NCBI RefSeq assembly: GCF_032854445.1
Contig: NC_088295.1
Coordinates: forward strand, 30,622,470 to 30,686,469
DNA length: 64,000 nt
Direction of reading: 5' to 3'
Source: Liolophura sinensis
Taxonomy: Eukaryota > Mollusca > Polyplacophora > Chitonida > Chitonidae
Of the stretch, positions 24,618 to 34,100 are shown one piece after another; positions within the stretch are counted from its first letter, which is position 1; every line of letters begins with the position of its first letter. The notes under the pieces are model-generated. The model did no database searches. It was given only the letters and a program-made list of their open reading frames with translations, and was not told the origin of the DNA. Both the position numbers and the translations under genes were made by a program.

Positions 24618-27600
24618 CTGAAAGACAAAACACATATCCCTTTACCAAAAGTGTTCATAAGTATTCAATTACACTAAAACATAACATAATTAAACATATC
24701 TGAACGTAACTGAAATCCTGTATCATCCACAGAAAGGCAGAGTAACTGAACATTAAGAAAGAGGTTCTACTCTGCCTCAGACCAGTGGAGTGAGTTTGCT
24801 CTTCTTCCCTCGCACAACCTCTGCTGACAAAGACAGTCCTCACGGCACTGGGCCAACTGAGGGGCTGTCTAGAGCAAGGCTCAGGTGTGCAGGAAGTGGC
24901 TGCCTACAGCAAGGCTCAGGTGTGCAGTAAGATCCTGTATGTAGCAATCTCAGGTTGCATTACAACCTGTATCAGAAAAACACTGATACACTTTGAAAAA
25001 TGAAACACTTGAAATTAACAATTAACAACAATTTTCTACCATAGTCTCCTGTTATGGAAAAAAATGTACCTTCAAAATTTGGAAAACCTGGAATATTTGA
25101 AGTTCTAACGAAGGCTTATGGATTAACACTAAATCATCAAGTAGTAGCTGATAGCAGTCATAGTAGAATAATGTATGGTCAGCAAATAACAGTGGACATT
25201 ACAGATTACTTAGTTCATTGGCAGTTTATGTCGTACTGAAAAATATTTTACTTCTATCATGGTGGGAGGAAACCCGGCAGAGCTTGGATTTATTTACTTA
25301 TTTCATTGAATATTTCACTTATACGACGGAGCCCAGCATTATGGTGTGCAGAAACCGGGGGAAACCCATGACCATCTGCAGGTTGCTGGAAGACCTTCCC
25401 ACATGCGGCCAGAGAAGAAGCCAGCATGAGCTGGACTCGAGCTCACAGTGACCGCATTGGTGAGAGGCTCCTGGGTCATTACGCTGCGCTAGCGCGCTAA
25501 CCGACTGAGTCACGGGAGCCACAGAGGCCCCCGGCAGAGCTTGAAGGAAACCCACAACCATCTGTTGGTTGCTGGCAAACCTTCCACACAAAACGACTGG
25601 AGAGGAAGCCAGCATGAGCTGCACTTGTAGGGATCGCATTGGTGAGATGTGAACAGAGTCACTGTACTGTGCTTACATGTTATCCACACTGCCGTGCAGG
25701 CCCTTAGAAATAATGAGTAGCATTACAAATGAAATAGGTCCAAATCAAGCTGCACAGTAGCATATCTAGCTGAAAGAGGTCTGCTATACGCAAATGAAAG
25801 ACCAAGGACATATAGTCACAAGTTCATCTTTGTACCTGGGCAAGGTTAAGATTCATAAGAACCAACAGCAAGTGTGGTTGTTACCATGAAGGATGGCACT
25901 GTATCATCCACAGAAAGGCAGAGTAACTGAACATTAAGAAAGAGGTTCTACTCTGCCTCAGACCAGTGGAGTGAGTTTGCTCTTCTTCCTTAGCACTACC
26001 TCTGCTGACAAAGACAGTCCTCACGGCACTGGGCCAACTGAGGGGCTGTCTTTAGCAAGGCTCAGGTGTGCAGGAAGAGGCTGTCTATAGCAAGGCTCAG
26101 GTGTGCAGAATGGGGCTGTCTATAGCAACCCTCAGGTGAGCAACAAAGGGCTGCCTATTAAAAGTCTCAAATGTGCAGGTAGGGGCAGTCTAAATCAAGG
26201 CAGGTTTGCTGGAAGGTGCTGCCTATAAAAAGACTAAGGTGTGCAGAAAGGGCCTGTTTCTTGCCTGACTAGCACAAATTCATGTGTGCTAGTAAAAGGG
26301 TGGCTGTCTAGAGCCAGGTTGAGGGAAAAAGAAAGGGACTGCCAACAGCCAGAGTCAACAGGACTAACTCCATCTCTATGACATACAAATAACACAGTGC
26401 AGTGAACAAACCTTTCTCTTCTTGTCACCACCCAGTTCAAAGTGCTTGCAGCGTTTGATGGCTAACTGCTTTCTGTATTTGCATTGAGAGCACTCCATCT
26501 TTAAAACAATCTTCTTTGTGGTTTTGGCCTGTTAGAAAACAAACAAAAAAAAACAAAAAAAACTCAGAAGGGCTTATGAAAGTTACATCAATTCTGTTAT
26601 TTTTACTTACAAAATCCAAATACCTTATTATGGCCAATACGATAAGATCATTCTTGCAATATTTAAATGTGGTGAACAAGTTGTTCAGAAGGCCTACAGC
26701 TGGATGGCCCAGCAAATACAACACGCACAGATGTCAACATAAATACTACAGCATTAAAATATAAATACATTTAAATTTATTTATTTGATTAGTGTTTTAC
26801 GCCGTACTCAAGAATATTTCACTCATACGACGGCGGCCTGCATTATGGTGGGTGGAAACCGGGCAGAGCCCGGGGGAAACCCACGACCATCCACAGGCTG
26901 CTGGCAGACCTTCCCACTTAAGGCCGGAGAGGAAGCCAGCATGAGCTGGACTTGATAAATACATTTAAAGGGTTCTGGAATAAACGCCTTTCCAAGCAAT
27001 GCCACTGCCATAAATATTCAGTAAAAACACACCTGAAATGCATGGTACAAACCTTTTTGTGGAAAATGGGTTTTGTCTGTCCACCATAACCACTTTGCTT
27101 ACGATCGTAACGTCGTTTACCTGTAGAAGACGAGATGGACAGTAAGGGGTTAGCCAGAAATGTGAAAGAGGGTGTCCAAACATCAATTTTGTGACGCCAT
27201 TTGTTAAAGCAGGGTGTCCAAATTTCATCTCCTATCTCTCCCATATTAAAGGTGGCCATAACAGTTGTCCAAATAACACCAGTTTTCTATTTTTACGGTC
27301 CACTTTGAGTGCGAGAGCTTGGGGTTCAACGTCATACTCAACAATTTTTCAGTCATATGACGATGAATGAGTCCTTGAACTGCATGTAATGTGCCTCCTT
27401 GTTGCAGGAGGGATTTCCACCACTCTTATCTTGTAGTGCTGCTTCACTGAGACAACTTCCTAAAGGCAAGCAAGGCGCCCCGCCTGAGCCATTATACTGA
27501 TATGGGTCAACCAGTCGTAGCACTATCCCCTTCATGTTGAATACCAAGAGAGAAAGTTACAATTTCCTCTTTTACGGTTTTAGGTGTGACCCAACCCAAG

Positions 27601-28978
27601 ATTGACCCTGGATCTACTGCCTCCTGAAGTAGACGCTCTATCAGCTGTGATATATGGGCCAGTCCCCAGGGCAGCTGGCTAACCCTATGATGAACAATCA
27701 TGTCATATAACTGAAGAATATTATGATAACAAATGAGAAGAACTACATAGTAACACATGGGAACTATTACATGCTAACAAATAGGAACTAATACATGCTA
27801 ACAAATGGGATTTACCATATGGTAACAAATGAGAACTACTATATGGTAACAAATGTGAAGTACTACATGGTAACAAATACGACACTCCTGTCATAAACCT
27901 TGAGGATCAATAACTATTCTTAAGGACGGTATATTTTACTAACAACCAGTTGGTTTACATTTTTCACACAGTTCTGTATGACAAATAAATATCACATTTG
28001 CAGAAATGTGATTTCCAAAATCTGTACAATCATAAACCAAAATAGGCTTTAAAAGACAAGGACGTTGCTCAGACATGACAAGAGACCTGGACCTCATATT
28101 TGTGTTCAAGTGCATTTCTCAATGTCACCTGGGAAAGCACAGAAAATATGCAGTCTTTCCATACGTGCTGGCATTTACCATGGCCACAAAATGTTCTGGG
28201 AAGCAAGTAATTGTGGTAGAGGGACTGACAGTATCTGACACAATTGCCAGAGCTGCTAATTATCTCTACTCTGATGTCGCATACTTTAAAAAACAGTCAC
28301 AAAAATTACTCTGAACTGTTAACAAAAAATAAGTATGCTCCTGCCTCTATTTATGCACATTTTTAATCTGATTTTGGAGACAAGACTACATGGATAGGGT
28401 TGGCTAGTTTCAGGGCTTCAAAAAAAGTATAATTTTATCAGTCAACACTGAATAATGCAATCAGAATCTACCTGAATAAATACTTTTCAAACATGTGAAA
28501 AGGTTGAAGAATTAAAATGCTACAAAAAGATGTTAAGGCTATATATTCACTGGCGCCTGAAACCACCTTCTCTTTGGCAGATTTAACTGACAGATTGAAC
28601 TTAATGTATATATATATCCAGATTTCCGCAGCACACTGAGTATCCGTTATTCGTAAAAGACAAGCTATCTCCAACAAACTCCATGCAAGATCACCTAAAT
28701 GGCATATCAGTCACAAAGACCCTGAGTACAGAGGAGGTTTAAGAATATAAACAAAATCAGGCTGGGAATGAACTGTAACAAAAAGTTAAGCATTTTAATA
28801 GCATGTTTCATACGTACCAAATTTGTACCAGAAAACTGGTGTTTTATACTATATTTATACAATTACCTTGGACATAGAGAGAATCTCGGCCCTTTTTGTA
28901 CTGGGATACCTTGTGCAAGGTATGCTTTTTGCACTTTTTACTGGCACAGAAAGTGCGCCTCGTCTTTGGGACGTTGAC
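24597..28978 (-). CDS. RPL36A: Large ribosomal subunit protein eL42 (RPL36A/RPL44)
   Basis: A structural protein of the 60S subunit that sits by the tRNA E site. Coding exons: 28978-28867, 27120-27053, 26528-26412 and 24617-24597, with a candidate Met exon at 30666-30668. The spliced product is 106 residues, the family length. Diagnostic motifs in order are [62 protein letters not shown] and the C-terminal GQMIMF. The zinc-binding Cys pairs are kept (FCxxxxCxxH and ECxxC). The Pro in TKPIF, the site linked to cycloheximide sensitivity, is present. The first pair has yeast-type spacing and the second lacks the extra residues of human ECVEPNC. Intron phases are consistent throughout. The gene is head to head with SMAP. 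The introns hold SINEs, a duplicated segment and short tandem arrays. Confidence 0.95.
24718..24935. repeat. Duplicated segment in eL42 intron 4, copy 1
   Basis: About 210 bp starting CTGTATCATCCACAGAAAGG and ending with two GGCTCAGGTGTGCAG units. It is nearly identical to 25899-26110, 1181 bp away. Confidence 0.9.
25287..25529 (-). repeat. Full-length SINE family A, inserted in an older copy
   Basis: 243 bp. On the minus strand the head reads GGCCTCTGTGGCTCCCGTGA, CTCAGTCGGTTAGCGCGC (A-box region) and GTGAGCTCGAGTCCAGC (B-box region). The body GGGAAGGTCTTCCAGCAACC and CGTATAAGTGAAATATTC follow, and the tail is (AAATA)n. It is flanked by the 14-bp direct repeat CCCGGCAGAGCTTG (25273-25286 and 25530-25543), a target duplication formed from SINE sequence. 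Confidence 0.9.
25530..25655 (-). repeat. Outer, older SINE family A copy split by the insertion
   Basis: Continues the outer element whose other piece is 25252-25286. It contains GGAAACCCACAACCATCTG, TTGGTTGCTGGCAAACCTTC and GAGGAAGCCAGCATGAGCTG. Its tRNA-like head is mostly absent. Confidence 0.8.
25899..26365. repeat. Duplicated segment copy 2, running into a 35-bp tandem array
   Basis: 25899-26110 repeats 24718-24935. From about 26038, units of about 35 bp (GGGCTGTCTATAGCAAGGCT + CAGGTGTGCAG) continue with growing divergence to about 26365. It lies in eL42 intron 4. Confidence 0.88.
26412..26528 (-). CDS. RPL36A: eL42 coding exon: second zinc pair and [15 protein letters not shown]
   Basis: 39 codons between a T-rich acceptor ending CTAACAG and a donor AAG/GTTTGT. 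Phase is 0 at both ends. It carries [14 protein letters not shown] and the invariant [17 protein letters not shown]. Confidence 0.95.
26776..26954 (-). repeat. SINE family A, 5'-truncated, with 15-bp target duplication
   Basis: The plus strand starts with ATTTATTTATTTGATTAGTG and ends at CATGAGCTGGACTTG. Flanking direct repeats ATAAATACATTTAAA (26761-26775 and 26955-26969) mark the insertion. The copy is close to consensus. It sits in eL42 intron 3, about 100 bp from the exon at 27053. Confidence 0.9.
27053..27120 (-). CDS. RPL36A: eL42 coding exon: [16 protein letters not shown]
   Basis: 68 nt from acceptor TTCTACAG to donor AAG/GTTTGT. Its first two bases finish the Gly codon begun in the previous exon. 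It encodes [19 protein letters not shown], the most conserved part of the family. Confidence 0.95.
27308..27665 (-). repeat. tRNA-derived SINE, family B
   Basis: Minus-strand reading: tRNA-like head GATAGAGCGTCTACTTCAGG, GGCAGTAGATCCAGGGTCAA and TGGGTTGGGTCACACCT, matching the order in 50622-50966. The 3' end CGTCATATGACTGAAAAAT and GTTGAGTATGACGTTGAACC is present. It lies in eL42 intron 2 and is diverged. Confidence 0.75.
27727..27882. repeat. 24-bp tandem array, about 6 copies
   Basis: Units such as TAACAAATGGGAACTACTAC + ATGG repeat at 24-bp spacing, with substitutions in each copy. In eL42 intron 2. Confidence 0.85.
28867..28978 (-). CDS. RPL36A: eL42 coding exon: [11 protein letters not shown] to YVQ
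   Basis: 37 codons plus one base from acceptor TTGCAG to donor CAAG/GTAATT. It encodes residues 2-38: [11 protein letters not shown], the first zinc pair and [12 protein letters not shown]. The initiator Met must come from an upstream exon, as is common in ribosomal protein genes. Confidence 0.93.
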
Positions 28979-30665
28979 CTGCAATTTAGAGCAAAAAGGA
29001 ACATGATGCATCCTGGGAGAACAGAAAATAAGCTGGGTTCAGCACACCAATTTTAACTGTTGTTTTACAGCCAGAATAATTCTCTTTCTTTTTTTTTTTC
29101 AATGTTGGGGGAGAGTATAAAACTTTCAAAAAATCATCTACCGTCTGGAAAGAACGGACTGTGCCAGCAATTTTTCCTGCAGAAGACAAATTTACATAGC
29201 CAGAGAGCTTTGGAAAGCAGGAAATTCACAAAAACCTCAAGATCAGAAAGAAAAAAAAAAAAGATATATATTTTCAATATTAGTATTATTGAAGGCCCAG
29301 TGACTAACAAATACATCAAAACAGTCTTCATTACTGCCATTGCTTTAACTCAGCAATTCTCTGGGTACATGTGAATATGTAGGATGCTAAGCACTGTAAA
29401 TGAATAACTGGACAGGCCGCGGAGGTTAGTAACTTTCTGAATGAAAATGGATTGAATGGCAATTGACCAAGACTATACGAGTGCCAGTCAAAATATTAAT
29501 AATAAAGAAAAAAAAAAAACATTCAGGGCTAGTTTCTACATAAACCTAATTCACTTAAATTATCTGTTGAGGTCTATTTTCAACAATTTCTGATATTCAC
29601 CTGACTCAACATTTAATCAATAAACTGAAGAATCCCATCAGTCCTTTAAATCCACTCTAAAACAGCACTACATTATAATGTCTGGCGTGGACTGAAGAGA
29701 ACATGGTCTTTATTACCACTCCTGTACGTATAAATCCATTCCCAAGTTGAAATGTTGTTGAAATCCAGAGAAATATTTCCCTCTTGCTCGTCATGGTGAG
29801 TTAAATGTACCAAAATCTTGGAACCACACACCAAAAGATACGGCAATCACATAACAAGACTGGACCACGCAATCAGTCTTAAACAACAATTTTAGGTGGT
29901 TTCATCAGTCATCATGGGTTTAGAATAGAAAGAACAATTTGCACAGTGAGTCAAGCGGGTAAAGACAACTCTAAAGGTTTCAATCAAGGCTTGCGGCGAT
30001 GTCTGCGCAGTGGTCTTGTTATCCGTTATTTCTGCCGGGATACAATCCATATTTTGGATGCATCGGATATGTTATGTGACAGTTCAATGATTAAACATTG
30101 CGGCAGGTAAATATTCGAAATTGAAAATTTCAAAGTTTAATTTAACTGAATGAACATAACCATAGCCCCATAGAGCTACCCTCCACCATATGGACATTTT
30201 ATGTATTTAACATCACCCCCCTCACCCCCGAATCTAGTACGAGTTTACTTATGATAGTCTCTTAAATTATGTATACAAATCACGTTGAATGAAAGTACAA
30301 CAACAACGAGTGTATGTTTCCGTATCTTGTCACTACCATAACTATCAAGTGTCCAGAAAATATCGAAAAAGACGGTGTATCATAAAAATCACAGGCACAA
30401 CTGTCGAGGGATTTCGCATTTCGAAATTCTGCCGAATGAAACCTGTATATTTCCTGTCGTCTATTAGATTAGCACTCAAATTACACGTTTTACACGTCAA
30501 TTATCATGCCATTATCAGGCATAAATAATCATAATTTTCATATATTTAGCAGGATTCCTATGTAAATACTACTTATTGGCTAAAATATAAGTTTAATGTC
30601 AGCAAATTTTCGACAGATTATGCCGATGGTGTACGATATATAAAGTTTCTGCAAAGCATCCTGAC

Positions 30666-30693
30666 CATGTTGACGAATACGAAATGGAAAAGG
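30666..30693 (-). CDS. RPL36A: Candidate eL42 first exon (5' UTR plus ATG)
   Basis: On the minus strand, a pyrimidine start tract TCCTTTTCC (30694-30686) is followed about 18 nt later by CAACATG and then GT. Splicing ATG to the next exon gives M-VNVPK in frame. A 5' terminal oligopyrimidine start and an ATG at the exon end are typical of ribosomal protein genes. The donor GTCAGG is weak. Alternatives with ATG before GT lie at about 30333 (GTAGTG) and 30187 (GTGGAG). Confidence 0.4.
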
Positions 30694-31001
30694 ATGTACC
30701 TATTTGCGCCTGCGTGGTGCTGCTTCCTAGGTCTATGTAAATTTGTAATTCAACTAAGAACCGAACAAATGTTGACGCCGTTAATTTCTTCAAATAACAG
30801 CACAACAAAGGATTCCTAAATATTCTTTTTATCCACCACATAATCTATTTGTTGGAAAACATGAAAGATTATTTCGTGGCACGCGCTCTTTCAATAGTAA
30901 ATCCTTTTCGAATTTTCTGCACGTTCGATCTTTTCTCTTGTCCCTCTTTTCCCGGTTTGAGGAAAAGCATTTATGAACGTATTCTTCTACACTTTGCTAA
31001 A
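30694..31001. promoter_or_regulatory. Shared head-to-head promoter region of eL42 and SMAP
   Basis: About 300 bp separate the candidate eL42 start (minus) from the SMAP start codon (plus). The plus strand carries pyrimidine-rich CTTTTCTCTTGTCCCTCTTT (30931-30950), a likely SMAP start zone; the minus strand carries the eL42 oligopyrimidine tract. No TATA box is obvious in either direction. Both genes are housekeeping-type, which suits a bidirectional promoter. Confidence 0.5.
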
Positions 31002-31115
31002 ATGAGTAAAACTTTTGTAACTTCAGACGGTGCAAAGCATACAAGGTTTCCTTCAGATGATGAGGAAGATCAAAAACAGAAAAAAAGACCGGAAAAAACA
31101 ATTGAAAAGATAGAG
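31002..31115 (+). CDS. SMAP: SMAP exon 1
   Basis: 38 codons, MSKTFVTSDGAKHTRFPSDD through a Lys/Glu-rich end, to donor GAG/GTAATC. Phase 0. Confidence 0.85.
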
Positions 31116-34100
31116 GTAATCTATATATAAAGGTACTACAGCAACATGGGCTCAGTGTATTCTATTCTACGATGGAGGTATATATTGTTCTACGAACTGA
31201 ATGTAGTCTATTTAGCTTAGATCCCTGGTTTACTACACCCGTCAGGCCCCAGAAGGCCCGTAACCAAGGAGTTTTCGAGTTCGAATCCAGCTCTCATGTC
31301 TTCAGATGCTGCTTTAAGTCAGGATGTTTCTTGCTCACAGTCTACCTGTTTAGGGGTGATTTAGCTTTACTTCTCACACTCTGGGTTTCTTCACCCAGGA
31401 ACCTGACCGCCATCGTGTATGGATAAAACTGTTCAGTACTGCCTTTAACACACATGAAGTAAATAAACTATTTCAGCCTCTTGGGGCCTCTTTGGCTGAG
31501 GTAGTTAGTGTGCCAGCATAGTGCAGTGGCTCTCATCAATGTGGTCGCTGTGAGTTCATGTCCAGCTTGTGCTGGCTTCCTCCCTAGCCATACCTAGGAT
31601 GGTCGTGGGTTTGTCCCGCTCTCTGTCTGGTTTTCTCCCACCATAATGCTGGCAGCCGCCATAAAAACGAAATATTTGTAAGTATGGTATAAAACACCTA
31701 TCTGATGAACAAGGAAAATATGTGTGACCTTTTAAAGTGCAAGTTTATCAGTATTTGTTAATATTGGTTTGCTTATTTGCAGGTTCATTCAGCCAACAGC
31801 TGGGAGAAAGCAGACTTGGGAGATGGAGAGAGAAATAATAAGTTTTTAAGATTGATGGGAGCTGGAAAGGTAAACTGCTATTAAAAGGAAGTACCTTTTT
31901 TCTCACAGTGGTTATCTGGTCATCTGAATTGATCATTGTTCTGTTGCAATGCATGAGTAATAATGTTACCATTTGCCCACAAACATGATTGCAAAGGATG
32001 AGGGTCCAGAGATGAACAACAGAACACAGGTTTACAGTCCCAAATTACTACAGGCAAGGATGGTTCTCCATTGCAGTGGTTAATTTTTTGTTTTGTTTGT
32101 TGTCCCTTTCACTGTCAACGTAATTGGAACTACAGACTTGACAGTGCAACTGGTCTGTGTGTTTTAGAACAGTTAGCTTTTGAGGTGAGCATGTGAAGAT
32201 TTGTAGGAAACACATCATTATACTTTTCAGCTCAAATTATTGCATGCTCATATGTATAAATGCAACAGTTGGGCTTGGGGATTAGCTTTTATATGATGGC
32301 TTTCACCGGTAAGAACCTTGAATACCTGTGCCAGAATGTTCACATTAGATAAATGCATGATGTAACTATCTTTTTCTTTTTCTTTAGAGTAAAAGATGCA
32401 AACAAACCAACAGTATTGAAACCTATACTTCAAAATGTTCAGTATTTTACTGCACATAGGTTGTGGATGCATGGTTAAGGTGGTTGCTTGTCAATTGTAT
32501 GGTCACCTGAGATGTGGGCTTAATTCCATAATCCATTCTCAGACACTGAATTTTTCAAGATTCCTGTGCTTCCATGGCTTTTGAGACCTTAATGGCAAGG
32601 AGAGGTCAATGCTGTCATATGCGGTTTTTAAGTTTACTCTAGACCTGTTGCCTTCCATCAGTATGGTGTATGTGACACAAGGGAAACTGAAGATCACTGT
32701 TTTTCTTGGCACTCCTGTTTGCTCCACTCATACGAGTGGCTGCCATTATGAAAGTGAAAATTCTGAAGTATGGTGGTTGACAACAATCAGATAAATAAAT
32801 GCTGTACTCGAGAACTGTTCTGAATCACCACATTTCACTTGGTATTTTTGAGAAACCCCCCAACTGAAAGCTACAGCAGAACCAGTGTGGCAGACATCAA
32901 AAGTCAGAGTGTTAATCAGCTCAGCTTTGAAATATATGGTGCATGTCCATGTTTAAGCAACCTGTACCAATACTGATCTTTCTGCTACATTTAAAACTCT
33001 TTTTTTTTGCAGAAAAAGCATCAGGGCAGATTTGTCATCGGAGATAACACTCCACATGGTTCAACTGTTGGTAAGAGAATGCAATTATCATTATTATTGG
33101 AGTATGTAATTATTCTTCTAATGAAAAGTTTACAGTATGTCACATAGTATAATAGAGTTTATGTGAACGACATCGTACTGTACCTCTGATAAATATGATC
33201 ACCTTGTGCTGGCTTCCTCTCAGGCTGCCTGTGGGAAGGTCTGCCAGTAACCTGAGGATGGTCGTGTGTTTCTCCATTTTCTGCCCAGTTTCCTCCCACC
33301 ATAATGGTGGCGACTATCGTATAAGTGAAATACTCTCGAATTAAACACCAGTCAAATAAATAAATAAATAAATAAATATGACCCGTTAGATGATATGTGA
33401 GATCACATTAAAATACACTTCCTTCCCCTTAACTTAGGTTGTCATTGTCTGTGATTATGTTGCTGTATTTTCAACTGCTATTGATGTTATTCCAGCATGA
33501 CATAATTGCTATCTGCCTGATTTAACATCATAAAATGATTATGGAGAAAGATTTTGTTCTTCAGGTCTCTTCATTTATAGTGTTAAATTTCAATATTCAC
33601 TCTAAATCATAGTGTGCATAAGAGAGTGCATAGCGTTTCCTTCATATAATTCTACTTGTTTTTAGCTATTAACCTGTACTTTGTGTAGGTGTAGCTTATG
33701 TCATACTCTGAGCGTTGGTGTGGGCATGTATTATCTGGGAAAGCAGTGTTTAAATACATGTAAATGTTAGGGGTGAAATCTTCAATACATGTAATATTGT
33801 ATGTATCTACCTCATGTTTTGCATACATGTTGAGCACGATAACTCATAGGGAATGTTCCATCGTTAATGTTCATCTGTATGCATATTAATTACCGTAATT
33901 ATTGTGTATTAGAATCAATGCTGAGGTAAATGTTAGGTGTGGTACATGTATTTTAAAAAATTACTCTATGCATTGAGCTTAGGTTTTGTATATATTTAAA
34001 GTACAATAATATGAAGTGGTTGTTCCAATGTTGATGCCCTGCATGGGTGTTAAGTACCATAAATTACAAAATTCTTTCCTCTCCGGCCGTAAGTGTTAAG

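Noticed and set aside
29850..29920. Possible box C/D snoRNA in eL42 intron 1 (minus strand ATGATGA with a nearby CTGA)
   Set aside because: No second CTGA at the right distance and no terminal stem seen.
30849..31001. Upstream in-frame extension of SMAP
   Set aside because: Adds a hydrophobic stretch absent from the family and overlaps the likely promoter; the ATG at 31002 fits better.
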